A DNA stretch of 64,000 nucleotides from Cellulosimicrobium cellulans (GTDB taxonomy: Bacteria > Actinomycetota > Actinomycetes > Actinomycetales > Cellulomonadaceae). The translations under genes and the position numbers were made by a program. Shown one piece after another: positions 42,510 through 51,553 of the stretch (position 1 is its first letter; each line of letters starts with the position of its first letter). The notes under the pieces are model-generated. The model was not told where the DNA came from and made no database searches. It saw nothing but the letters and a program-made list of their open reading frames with translations. Location: NCBI RefSeq assembly GCF_016907755.1, contig NZ_JAFBCN010000001.1:1-64000 (forward strand), read 5' to 3'.

Positions 42510-43394
42510 ATGACGACCAGCGCACGTCCTCTCCCGGCTCCCGCACGGTCCCGGCACGCCTCGCCCGCCTCGTCCCGGGACGCCTCAGCCCTGTCCCCGG
42601 ACGGCCCCGAGCGGCCCCTCCGCGGCGGGCTCGCCGCGTTCTGGACGCTCGCGTTCGCGCTGTCCTGGACGTCGTGGGGCGCCGCGTGGCTGCTCGGCGG
42701 CGACCTCGCCGACCCGCTCGTGTTCGCGCTCTTCGCGCTCGGCGGCTTCGGCCCGAGCCTGGCCGCGCTCGTGCTGCGGGCGGCGGGCCGCACCAGCCCG
42801 CGGGCGGCGCGCTGGGGCGCGGCAGGTCGATGGCTCCCGGCCGCGGTCGGGATCGGGGCCGCGCCCGCGGTCCTGACGGCGCTCGTCGTGCCGTTCCTCG
42901 GCGGCCCGACGACGGACCTGTCGGCCGGGGCGGCGGCCGTCGCCGGGTCGGGCGGCCCGCTCCTGTTCGCCCTCGTCTCGCTGTGCGCGGGGCCGCTGTC
43001 GGAGGAGTTCGGGTGGCGCGGCTACGCGCAGCCGCGCCTGCGGCGTCGGCGCTCGCCGCTCGTGACGTCGGTCGTGCTCGGCGCGGTGTGGGCGGTCTGG
43101 CACCTGCCGCTGTTCGCGCTCACCGGGACGTGGCAGTCGTCGCTCGGCCTCGTCAGCGTCGAGGCGGTGCTGTTCCTGCTCGCGATGATCCCGCTCTCGA
43201 GCGCGTACTGGCTGGTCAGCGAGCGCCTGCGCGGCGGGGTGCCGGCCGCGGTCGCGCTGCACCTCGTGGGGAACGTCGCGCTGACGGTCCTCGCCGTGAC
43301 GTCGCCCGTCGCGATGGCGGTGTACGTCGGCGTGATCGTGCTGACGTCGGTGCTGGTCCACCTCGTCACGCGCCCCGGCGCTCCCCGCCCCTGA
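42510..43394 (+). CDS. CPBP-family intramembrane metalloprotease
   Basis: A 294-residue membrane protein with about eight helices. The Abi/CPBP motif 1 EEFGWRGYAQPRL (double Glu plus Arg), motif 2 VWAVWHLPLF with a catalytic His, and a later LHLVGN motif are intact, so Rce1-like proteolysis inside the membrane is predicted. The first 35 residues are Ala/Pro/Ser-rich and soluble. Some CPBP proteins give self-immunity to bacteriocins, but no bacteriocin gene is nearby. Confidence 0.85.
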   Translation: MTTSARPLPAPARSRHASPASSRDASALSPDGPERPLRGGLAAFWTLAFALSWTSWGAAWLLGGDLADPLVFALFALGGFGPSLAALVLRAAGRTSPRAARWGAAGRWLPAAVGIGAAPAVLTALVVPFLGGPTTDLSAGAAAVAGSGGPLLFALVSLCAGPLSEEFGWRGYAQPRLRRRRSPLVTSVVLGAVWAVWHLPLFALTGTWQSSLGLVSVEAVLFLLAMIPLSSAYWLVSERLRGGVPAAVALHLVGNVALTVLAVTSPVAMAVYVGVIVLTSVLVHLVTRPGAPRP

Positions 43395-44497
<1,103 letters not shown>

Positions 44498-44503
44498 GAC
44501 CCC

Positions 44504-44534
44504 AGGCTGCTGCTTCGAGCGCGCTCGAAGTCAA
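44504..44534 (-). promoter_or_regulatory. MerR-type promoter of the aldo-keto reductase gene
   Basis: -35 TTGACT (44529-44534), 19-bp spacer, -10 CAGCCT (44504-44509), then 6 nt to GTG 44497. The perfect palindrome CTTCGAGCGCGCTCGAAG (44513-44530) fills the spacer. An over-long spacer with a central palindrome is the hallmark of MerR-activated promoters. Confidence 0.8.
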
Positions 44535-44552
44535 GGGGTGCGCGCGGGCCCC

Positions 44553-44948
44553 TCAGCAGTCCCCGCGCGCGGCGCGGGCCTCGTACACGTCGATCTTGTG
44601 CTCGATCGCGTCGAGGTGCGTCCGGACGGCCGCGAGCTCGGCGCGCACGCGCTCGCGGTGGGCGCGCAGGAGGTCGAGCCGCTCCGCCTCGTTCCCCTCC
44701 CCGGCGCGGACCAGCTCCGCGTAGGCGCGCACCTCGCGCACCGGCATGCCCGTCGCGCGCAGGCGCGTGACGAGCGTGATCCAGCCCAGGTCCTGCTCGC
44801 GGTACCGTCGGTGGCCCGACGACGCGCGCTCGACCGGGTCGGGCAGCAGCCCGTCGCGCTCGTAGTAGCGCAGCGTGTGCGTGGTGAGCCCGGTCGCCTC
44901 CGCCGCCTCGGCGATCGTCAGGCCGCGGTCCGTCGCGAGAGTCGTCAT
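44553..44948 (-). CDS. MerR-family transcriptional regulator
   Basis: A 131-residue regulator with a MerR winged helix (TIAEAAEATGLTTHTLRYYE, then RDGLLPDPVERASSGHRRY, residues 10-50) and a dimerisation helix with HLDAIEHKIDVYEA. Its short C-terminus ends ARGDC; a single cysteine is present, so metal binding as in MerR/CueR is unlikely. It probably activates the aldo-keto reductase next door in response to an electrophile or redox signal. CACACT (44955-44960) lies 6 nt before ATG 44948. Confidence 0.88.
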   Translation of the reverse strand: MTTLATDRGLTIAEAAEATGLTTHTLRYYERDGLLPDPVERASSGHRRYREQDLGWITLVTRLRATGMPVREVRAYAELVRAGEGNEAERLDLLRAHRERVRAELAAVRTHLDAIEHKIDVYEARAARGDC

Positions 44949-44954
44949 CCCACC

Positions 44955-44960
44955 AGTGTG
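44955..44960 (-). promoter_or_regulatory. -10 element of MerR gene (leaderless)
   Basis: CACACT on the minus strand, 6 nt before ATG 44948, in the 17-nt gap after the preceding gene. Confidence 0.45.
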
Positions 44961-44965
44961 CGCGC

Positions 44966-45601
44966 TCAGGACGTCACGAGCTCCACGGGGTGCTCGGCCA
45001 GGACCTCGCCCGTCTCGGCATCGAGCACGACGACGGTCGACGGCGGGAGCGCGGACAGGTCCGGCGGGACGTAGCCGTCGACGCCCGAGCAGGTACGGCG
45101 GTCGAAGGTCTCGAGGACCGTGCTCGTGGTCGTCTCGACCTGGGCCGTCGCAGGGTGGTCGAGGATCTGCTGCGGCCATTCCTCGACCGGCAGGACGCCG
45201 CCCGCGTCGTCCGCCGGGATGCTGGTCCACCAGCCCTCGAGCCCCCCGAGCTCCATCGGCGCACCGTCGTCGCCGCGGACCGTGATCGCTGGGCCGTCCG
45301 GCATCACGACGTCCCAGCAGACCTGGACGCCGTTCGTCTCGACGGGTGCCGGCGCCGGGGTCTCGGCGGCGAGCGCCGGGTCGTCCCCGGGCGCCTCCGC
45401 GGCCGGCGCACCGCCGACGGCGTCGCTCGGCTCCGTCCCTGCCGCGCGCCCGGTCAGGGCCGCGGCGACCCCGACCGCGAGGACGGCGACGACGAGCGCC
45501 CCGCCCACGAGCAAGGCGCGCGCACGTGGACCGCGTCCTGTCCGTGCGTCGTCCCCCGGACCCTCGGTGCGGACCTCGTCCTCCGGCGCTGCCTCGTGCA
45601 T
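44966..45601 (-). CDS. Unknown single-pass membrane protein
   Basis: A 211-residue protein with an acidic cytoplasmic start, one helix at about residues 28-50 (ARALLVGGALVVAVLAVGVAAAL), an Ala/Pro linker and an extracellular domain of about 120 residues containing VCWDVVMPDGPAITV and RRTCSGVDGYVPPDLSALPP. Two cysteines may form a disulphide. No family is recognised. It lies between the AlkZ-like gene and the MerR gene on the same strand. Confidence 0.6.
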   Translation of the reverse strand: MHEAAPEDEVRTEGPGDDARTGRGPRARALLVGGALVVAVLAVGVAAALTGRAAGTEPSDAVGGAPAAEAPGDDPALAAETPAPAPVETNGVQVCWDVVMPDGPAITVRGDDGAPMELGGLEGWWTSIPADDAGGVLPVEEWPQQILDHPATAQVETTTSTVLETFDRRTCSGVDGYVPPDLSALPPSTVVVLDAETGEVLAEHPVELVTS

Positions 45602-45652
45602 ACGTCCCCCTGTCCCCCCTGCGCGACCCGCCGCTCTGCGGGTGTCCGCACC

Positions 45653-46822
45653 CTACCGGCGTGCGGGCGCGGTGTCAGCGGGTCGGGACCAGTGCGCGGA
45701 GACGGCGGCGACCTGCTCGTCGAACGCCGCCGTCTCCGCGGGCGTGGGTTCGCGGCGCCACTGCGGCTCGACGACGACGCCCCGCGTCCCGACGACCCAG
45801 CGCCACCGTCCGACCACCACGCCGTCGACCGCGAGCCCGTGGATGAACGAGCCCAGGCGGTCGCCCAGGTCCACCCCCGCCGCGACGACGAGCGCACGGG
45901 TCTCGCCGTAGGACATGAAGAGCTCGTCGTAGCTCTGCAGCAGGTCGACGACCGGGCGGTCCGGGTCGCCGTCGGGCGCGAGGTGGCCGACGAACGGCCC
46001 CGGCGCGAGGACGCGCTCGTCGGCGTCGGCGAGCCGCCACAGGGCCGCGCCCTCGAGGACACCCGCTCCGGGCACGGCCACGACCTCGTCCCCGAGCAGG
46101 TCGAGCGCGTGCCGGACGTCGGTGAGCGTGAAGCCCGACCACTGCGCGACGTCCTTGACCGTCGCGTACGCGCGGCCCGCGAGGTAGCGGCGCAGCAGCT
46201 CGACGAGCGCGGCGTCGCGGTCGAACCGCTCGCCGAGCGGCCCGTAGCCCGCGGGGACGCGGTCGTCGAACGCGGCGTACGTCTGCTGCTTGCCGTCGAG
46301 CGGCCCGCTGACGAGCTGCCGGTCGAGCTCGGCCTGCATGAGCACGTAGCCGAGGGCGATGCCCTCGAGCGGGCGGCCGTGGGCGGCGAGCAGGCCCGCG
46401 AGCTCGCGGCGCGTCCGGGGCCGCTCCTGCACGGCGGTGACGACGAGGTCGATCTCGGCCGCGTGCCCGTCGGTGCCCACCTGCCGGTACATCGTGCCGT
46501 TGGCCCGGTGCACGCGGGGCGCGCTGAGCTCGACGAGCCAGCGGGCGTCGTCGGACCGGACGAGGTGCCACGTGGGTCGCAGCACGTGCGTGCGCAGCAC
46601 CTCGCCCTGGTCGCACGCGGCGACCGCCCCCGACGCACCGGGCCGCGCGCCGGGCCGCAGCCGGCGCGTGAGGCCCCACAGCGCGGGGTGGAACTCCTGG
46701 CCCTGCACCGCGACGAGGTGCCCGACGGCGGTCGGCACGTCGGGCAGGTCGGGCGACCGCAGCCGGTGCGCGGCGAGGCGCGCCGCGAGCACGTGCCGCT
46801 CGTCGACCGCCGCCTCGCTCAC
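45653..46822 (-). CDS. AlkZ/YcaQ-like winged-helix protein (HTH_42)
   Basis: A 389-residue protein of the winged-helix DNA-binding superfamily that includes DNA glycosylases AlkZ and YcaQ. HLVAVQGQEFHPALWGLTRR corresponds to the QΦQ catalytic region, and LRTHVLRPTWHLVRSDD is the family's central motif. Members remove alkylated bases or unhook crosslinks; many actinobacterial paralogues are uncharacterised. It starts 28 nt after the LmeA-like gene and is probably in its operon. Confidence 0.8.
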   Translation of the reverse strand: MSEAAVDERHVLAARLAAHRLRSPDLPDVPTAVGHLVAVQGQEFHPALWGLTRRLRPGARPGASGAVAACDQGEVLRTHVLRPTWHLVRSDDARWLVELSAPRVHRANGTMYRQVGTDGHAAEIDLVVTAVQERPRTRRELAGLLAAHGRPLEGIALGYVLMQAELDRQLVSGPLDGKQQTYAAFDDRVPAGYGPLGERFDRDAALVELLRRYLAGRAYATVKDVAQWSGFTLTDVRHALDLLGDEVVAVPGAGVLEGAALWRLADADERVLAPGPFVGHLAPDGDPDRPVVDLLQSYDELFMSYGETRALVVAAGVDLGDRLGSFIHGLAVDGVVVGRWRWVVGTRGVVVEPQWRREPTPAETAAFDEQVAAVSAHWSRPADTAPARR

Positions 46823-46850
46823 CGTGCCGCCCCCGTCCCGCCCGCGCGGG

Positions 46851-47540
46851 TCACGACGCCACCAGGTCCTCGGCGACGACGTCGGTCCCCGTCACGCCGA
46901 CGCGCACCCCGCCCTCGACGACGGACACGGAGTCGAGCGCGACGCCGTCGGGCAGGTCGAGCGGGACCCGCAGGTCGGACAGGGCGCGGGAGATCCCGGA
47001 CGGGAGGTCGTCGACCGACACCGTCCCCAGGCCCGTGCGGACCGCGACGACGTCGACAGCGAGCTCGGCCGGCCCGGAGACGCGCGGCGTCACGTCGACC
47101 GTGATCGTCGCGCCCAGCAGGTCGAAGGCGAGCGACAGGACGTCGTCGGAGGCGGTGATCCCCACGTCCAGGCCGGTCTGCTCCGCGACGATCTGCTGCA
47201 GCGACTCGGCGGCGATCACGCCCGACGCGGTGCCCGACGCGATCCGGTACGGCGTCGACGTGCTCACGCCGTCGGCCTCGACCTGGAGGTCGGAGATCGC
47301 GTATCCGCCGAACGACGCGGTGTCCGCCGAGCCGGTCACGTGCGTCAGCTCGCCGCGCGCGAGCTGCGTGAGGAACGGGAACCCCGTGATGTCGAGCTGC
47401 GCCCCCGTGACGTCGTCGGCCTGCTCCTCGAACGCCGTCACCGCGCCGCGCTCCGCGGCACCGACCGCGACCCGGTCCGCCACGACGGCGACCGCCACGA
47501 TCACCACGAGCGTCACGAGCAGGCCCACCAGTCGCTTCAT
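46851..47540 (-). CDS. DUF2993 (LmeA-like) lipid-binding protein
   Basis: A 229-residue protein with an N-terminal hydrophobic helix (residues 4-24) and a DUF2993 domain: GAQLDITGFPFLTQLARGEL and the alternating strands that follow are typical. LmeA in mycobacteria binds phospholipid and supports lipomannan elongation, so a cell-envelope role is likely. TAGGGT (47547-47552) is 6 nt before ATG 47540. Confidence 0.82.
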   Translation of the reverse strand: MKRLVGLLVTLVVIVAVAVVADRVAVGAAERGAVTAFEEQADDVTGAQLDITGFPFLTQLARGELTHVTGSADTASFGGYAISDLQVEADGVSTSTPYRIASGTASGVIAAESLQQIVAEQTGLDVGITASDDVLSLAFDLLGATITVDVTPRVSGPAELAVDVVAVRTGLGTVSVDDLPSGISRALSDLRVPLDLPDGVALDSVSVVEGGVRVGVTGTDVVAEDLVAS

Positions 47541-47546
47541 GCGCCC

Positions 47547-47552
47547 ACCCTA
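47547..47552 (-). promoter_or_regulatory. -10 element of LmeA-like gene (leaderless)
   Basis: TAGGGT on the minus strand, 6 nt before ATG 47540. Confidence 0.55.
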
Positions 47553-47556
47553 GGTC

Positions 47557-47617
47557 CGCCGACCACGACCTTGCTGTCGTTCTGACGCTCGTGGCGACAG
47601 CAACGTCGTGCTCGACG
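47557..47617. terminator. Dispersed palindrome, TTGCTGTCG core
   Basis: Arms 47557-47579 and 47595-47617 pair at 20 of 23 positions around a 15-nt loop. Located 3' of the small membrane protein gene at 47652 and just upstream of the LmeA-like promoter. Confidence 0.6.
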
Positions 47618-47651
47618 CGGGGTGTCGTCGTTCTCGACGGGGCGTCCGTCG

Positions 47652-47789
47652 TCAGAACAGCGCCCGCGCGAGGTTCGACAGCGCCGCGTGGACCTCCGAG
47701 CGCAGGCCGTCGTCGGCCACCACCACGGCCACGCCGACCCCGATCACGACGAGCAGGACCCCCGCTCGCCACCACCAGGGCGACCGCAC
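47652..47789 (-). CDS. Small single-pass membrane protein
   Basis: A 45-residue frame starting at GTG 47789, 2 nt after the stop of the DUF1266 gene. It contains one strong helix (WWWRAGVLLVVIGVGVAVVVA) and the tail EVHAALSNLARALF. GTG 47813 would add 8 residues and overlap the upstream gene. The hydrophobic sequence and coupling suggest a real gene. The function is unknown. Confidence 0.5.
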   Translation of the reverse strand: MRSPWWWRAGVLLVVIGVGVAVVVADDGLRSEVHAALSNLARALF

Positions 47790-47791
47790 GA

Positions 47792-48565
47792 TCAGTAGGC
47801 CAGCGTCCGCCACGGCGACGACTCGGTGTCGAGCAGTCGCCGCGCCGCGCGCTTGAAGTCGGGCAGGTCCTGGTCGATCGGGGTGCGGTTGCCCGCCGAC
47901 CAGAACGCGCGTCCGGCGAGGAACCCGTCGCCGAACTGCTCCCACGACGCGTACGCGGGGCGCGACATCACGACGGCCTCCTCGATCGCGGCCCACGCCC
48001 GCTCGGGCGTGACGAACCCGGCGTCGACCGCGAGGCGGCTGACGTGCACGACCCGCGCCGCGTCCCACGCCGCGATCGACGGCGGCAGCGGGTCCGCGAG
48101 CTCGCCGTGCCCGCCCACCTGCGCCGACGCGCTCCAGCCCTGGTAGAACGCCACCGCGCGCTCGGGGTCGAGCCCGCGCGCCGTCGCCTCCTGCCGCGCC
48201 TGGGCGGCGTGCTGCTCGGCCGCGCCCTTCGCGTCCCGGCGGCTCAGGCGACCCGAGTACAGCTCCTCGACCTTGGGCATCGCGATCGCGTAGTAGCCGC
48301 GGTGGCCCTGGGTGAGCAGGAACTCGTACGTGCGCTCGACGTCGTCCGCGCCCCGCACGTCCCACCCCGCCGCGAGCGGCTTCGCTGCCGTGCGCGCGTC
48401 CGCCTCCACGGTCAGCGCGTTGATGGGCAGCACGCCCTCGACGGCGTAGACCGCGCCGAGCGCGAGGCCCCGCTGCTGCGCGGGCGCGAGGACGGGAGCG
48501 TCCTCCTTCGCGTACAGGTCCGCGGTCCCCGAGAACATGTCCTTGAGCTTGTCGAACAGGCCCAC
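47792..48565 (-). CDS. DUF1266 domain protein
   Basis: A 257-residue protein. The DUF1266 C-terminal core is clear: SIAAWDAARVVHVSRLAVDA, ERAWAAIEEAVVMSR, ASWEQFGDGFLAGRAFWSAG. Residues 1-15 (VGLFDKLKDMFSGTA) form an amphipathic helix. GTG 48565 has AAGGAG 5 nt upstream; longer starts lack a site. The family occurs in bacterial effector-like and housekeeping contexts with no known activity. Confidence 0.8.
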   Translation of the reverse strand: MGLFDKLKDMFSGTADLYAKEDAPVLAPAQQRGLALGAVYAVEGVLPINALTVEADARTAAKPLAAGWDVRGADDVERTYEFLLTQGHRGYYAIAMPKVEELYSGRLSRRDAKGAAEQHAAQARQEATARGLDPERAVAFYQGWSASAQVGGHGELADPLPPSIAAWDAARVVHVSRLAVDAGFVTPERAWAAIEEAVVMSRPAYASWEQFGDGFLAGRAFWSAGNRTPIDQDLPDFKRAARRLLDTESSPWRTLAY

Positions 48566-48769
48566 CGTCGCTCCTTCGTCTCCCCGCGCCACCGACGCGG
48601 TCCGTCGCGCCGCGGTCGTCGCGGCCTCCGGCGAGCCTGACGGCGTGACCGTCCCACGGCACGCCTCCCGAACGATCCCGAACGGCACCGGGGCGTTCTT
48701 CACCCGCTCGATCGCGTCCGGCGCCGCGCACGGTCGCGGTCACGCCGCGCACCGGTGGGTGGCCGTCGC

Positions 48770-48775
48770 TAGCCT
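48770..48775 (+). promoter_or_regulatory. -10 element of the STAND gene (leaderless)
   Basis: TAGCCT, 6 nt before GTG 48782. Confidence 0.55.
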
Positions 48776-48781
48776 GGCGCG

Positions 48782-51475
48782 GTGCCCCTCGACCCGCCGC
48801 CGTCGCCCGTGGGCGCCGGGTCGGTGGACGAGCTCGCGACCCGTCTGCGGGCGCTGCGCGCCTGGGCCGGCGACCCCTCGTACACGGAGATCGCACGGCG
48901 CGTCGGCGCGCTCCGCACCGCGCGGGGCGTGCCCGCCGCGGAGGCGCGCCCCGGCCGCGTGACCGTCTACGACGTCTTCCGGGAAGGCCGGTCCCGGCTC
49001 GACGTCGACCTCCTCGCCGACGTCGCGCAGGCCCTCGGCGACGCGCGCCCCGCCGGGTGGCGCGCGGCGTACCGGACGGCTGCGCAGGCCGCCACCGCGC
49101 AGGGCACCGCCGTGGACGCGGCGGTGCGCACCGAGCCGCGCGCCGCGGACCGACCGCACGCCGCGGCGCCGACCGCGCGGCGGGGGCCGGTCGCGCCCGA
49201 CCGTCCGCTCGTCGGCCGCGACGGCGAGGTCGCCCGGCTGGTCGCGGTGCTCGCGGAGCCGCCGGACGAGGACGCGCCCGGCAGCGCCGCGTCGCGCGTC
49301 GTGACCGTCACGGGTCTCGCCGGGACGGGGACGACGAGCGTCGCGCTCGCCGTCGCGCGCGAGGTCCCGGCGGACGTGGTCGTGCGGGTCGACCTCCACG
49401 GGGAACCGGGCGGCGCGGCGTCGTCGGCCGCCGTCGTGCTCGACGCGCTGCTCCAGGCGCTCGGCGCGCCGCCACCCGCGGCGGACGCGCGCAGCCTCCC
49501 CGCCCTCGCCGCACGCCTCGCGACCGCGCTCGGCGGGCGTCGCGCGACCGTCGTCCTCGACGACGCAGCCGACGCCGCGCCCGTCGCGGACGTCGTCGCG
49601 CACCTGCCGGCCACGGCGCGCGTCGTGGCCACGGCGCACCGCGTGCTCGACCTCCCCGCCGCGATCGGCACGACCCTGGACCCGCTCCCCGAGGACGACG
49701 CGCTCGCGCTCCTCGGGTCGGTCGTCGGCGCGGACCGCGTGGCCGCCGAGCCGGAGGCCTCGACCCGGCTGGTCCGTGCGTGCGGGGGTCTCCCCGCCGC
49801 GCTGGTGCGCGTCGCCGACGACGTCCGTGCGCGGCCCGGCTGGTCGCTCACCGACCACGCCCGCCGGGTGGAGGACCTGCCCGGACCGGCCCTCCACCCG
49901 GCGCTCGCCGCGGCGCACCGCGGCCTCCCCGCCGACCACGCCCGCGCCCTGCGCCTCCTCGCCCTCGTCCCGGTGCCGCTCGACGCCGCGTGGGTCGCCG
50001 TGCTCCTCGGCGTCTCGACGAGCGAGAGCCACGGATCGCTCGCCGCGCTGGGTCGCGCGCACCTCGTCACGCACGGGCCGCACGGCGAGGTCGTCGTGCC
50101 CGACGCCGTCCGCACCCTCGCCGCCGACCTCGCCCGGTCCGACGACCCGTTCTCCGCGCGGGCCACCGCCGTCGGGCGGCTCGCCGCCCGGCTGATCGAC
50201 GACGCCCGGCCCGCGGTGCGCGCGACGTCGCCCCACCACGACGCTCCAGGGCGCACGGCCGGGCCGGGCTCGACCGGGCCAGGGGCGACCGGGCCCAAGG
50301 CGAACGGGTCGGACTCGACCGGGCCCGGCGACGCGGCGGCCGCACGCACGACCGACGTCGCGCTCGCGTGGCTCGATGCCCACCGGGACCTGCTCGTCGC
50401 GACGTCGGCGCTCGCCGCGGAGCACGAGCTCGCCGACGTCGTGACCGAGCTCTCGGCCCTCCTCGCGCCCTACCTCGACTCCGCGGGTCGCTGGGACGAC
50501 GCGGTCGCGGTGCACACCGCGGCGGTCGAGCACGGGCGGGCGCCCGGGCGGTCCCAGGCCGGGCGCGACCTCGGGCGGGCGCTCGAACGGCTCGGCCGGT
50601 ACGACGAGGCGCTCGCCCAGCTCGTCCGCTCGCTCGAGCGCGGCGACGACCCGCGCCCCGGCCAGACGCTCAACCGCGTCGGCAACGTGTACAAGCGGCT
50701 CGGGCGCTTCGACGAGGCCGAGGCCGCGTACCGCGACGCGGCGGCCGGTGCGCGGACCGCAGGCGACCCGGTCAGCGAGGGCCGCGCCGTCGGGAACCTC
50801 GCGGACGTGCACCGCATCCTCGGACGGCACGACGACGCGCGCGCCGGCTACGACCGGGCGCTCGCGCTGTCGCGCCGCGTGGGTGACGTCCTCAACGTCG
50901 CCATCGTGTCGAGCAACGCCGCGATCCTCTCCGAGGCCGAGGGCAGCCTCGACCGTGCGCTCGCGCAGCACCGCGACGCGCTCGCCAGCGCGACGTCGCT
51001 CGGCGACGCGGGGCTCGCGACGCGGGCCCGCGTGCACGTGGGTCGGCTCCTCGTGCGCGCCGGCGAGACCGGGTCCGGCGTCGCCGAGCTGCGCGAGGCG
51101 GTGGGGGCCGCCGTCGCGCTCGGCGATCCCGACGCCGAGGCCGAGGGCCGCAGCGCCCTCACGACCGCGCTGCTCGCGGCGGGCTCCGTCGCCGAGGCGG
51201 TGACCGCGGGCGACGCCGCGGTCGAGCTGGCGCGGCGCGTCCGCGCACGCCTCGTCGAGACGGAGGCGCTCAACGCGCTCGGGGAGGCCGTGCTCGCCGC
51301 GGGCGACGCCCGCCGCGCGGCAGACCTGCACGACGAGGCGCGCACGCTCGCCGTCGAGCTCGACGACGCCGCCGAGGAGGCCCGTGCGCGGCGTGGTCTC
51401 GCAGCCACGGGGCACGGGGTCGGCACCGACGACGGGGACGGCCAGCACGACGGCGAGGCGCGCGGCAGGGCCTGA
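48782..51475 (+). CDS. HTH-STAND NTPase-TPR protein lacking the Walker A lysine
   Basis: An 897-residue multidomain protein. Residues 20-100 are an actinobacterial XRE-like helix-turn-helix region (SYTEIARRVGALRTARGVPA; GRSRLDVDLLADVAQALG). An NB-ARC/STAND NTPase core covers about 140-430: the P-loop reads VTVTGLAGTGTTSVALAVA (near 178), where Thr replaces the invariant Lys, while Walker B VVLDDA is kept. A Gly/Thr/Ser-rich linker (about 480-515) leads to some eight TPR repeats (for example LGRYDEALAQLVRSLERGD; LGRFDEAEAAYRDAAAGA). Such proteins are signal-dependent regulators or switches. Nucleotide hydrolysis may be lost. It is monocistronic, with divergent DUF1266 upstream. Confidence 0.82.
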   Translation: MPLDPPPSPVGAGSVDELATRLRALRAWAGDPSYTEIARRVGALRTARGVPAAEARPGRVTVYDVFREGRSRLDVDLLADVAQALGDARPAGWRAAYRTAAQAATAQGTAVDAAVRTEPRAADRPHAAAPTARRGPVAPDRPLVGRDGEVARLVAVLAEPPDEDAPGSAASRVVTVTGLAGTGTTSVALAVAREVPADVVVRVDLHGEPGGAASSAAVVLDALLQALGAPPPAADARSLPALAARLATALGGRRATVVLDDAADAAPVADVVAHLPATARVVATAHRVLDLPAAIGTTLDPLPEDDALALLGSVVGADRVAAEPEASTRLVRACGGLPAALVRVADDVRARPGWSLTDHARRVEDLPGPALHPALAAAHRGLPADHARALRLLALVPVPLDAAWVAVLLGVSTSESHGSLAALGRAHLVTHGPHGEVVVPDAVRTLAADLARSDDPFSARATAVGRLAARLIDDARPAVRATSPHHDAPGRTAGPGSTGPGATGPKANGSDSTGPGDAAAARTTDVALAWLDAHRDLLVATSALAAEHELADVVTELSALLAPYLDSAGRWDDAVAVHTAAVEHGRAPGRSQAGRDLGRALERLGRYDEALAQLVRSLERGDDPRPGQTLNRVGNVYKRLGRFDEAEAAYRDAAAGARTAGDPVSEGRAVGNLADVHRILGRHDDARAGYDRALALSRRVGDVLNVAIVSSNAAILSEAEGSLDRALAQHRDALASATSLGDAGLATRARVHVGRLLVRAGETGSGVAELREAVGAAVALGDPDAEAEGRSALTTALLAAGSVAEAVTAGDAAVELARRVRARLVETEALNALGEAVLAAGDARRAADLHDEARTLAVELDDAAEEARARRGLAATGHGVGTDDGDGQHDGEARGRA

Positions 51476-51553
51476 GACCGCTCCGCCGTCTCAGCATCCG
51501 ATCACGTACGGCGTCCGGGAACATGTGACGCCCCGCCCGCGGTTGCCCCTCTC

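Noticed and set aside
48740-51448. Minus-strand open frame of about 900 codons opposite the STAND gene
   Set aside because: No domain; the opposite frame has HTH, Walker B and TPR motifs.
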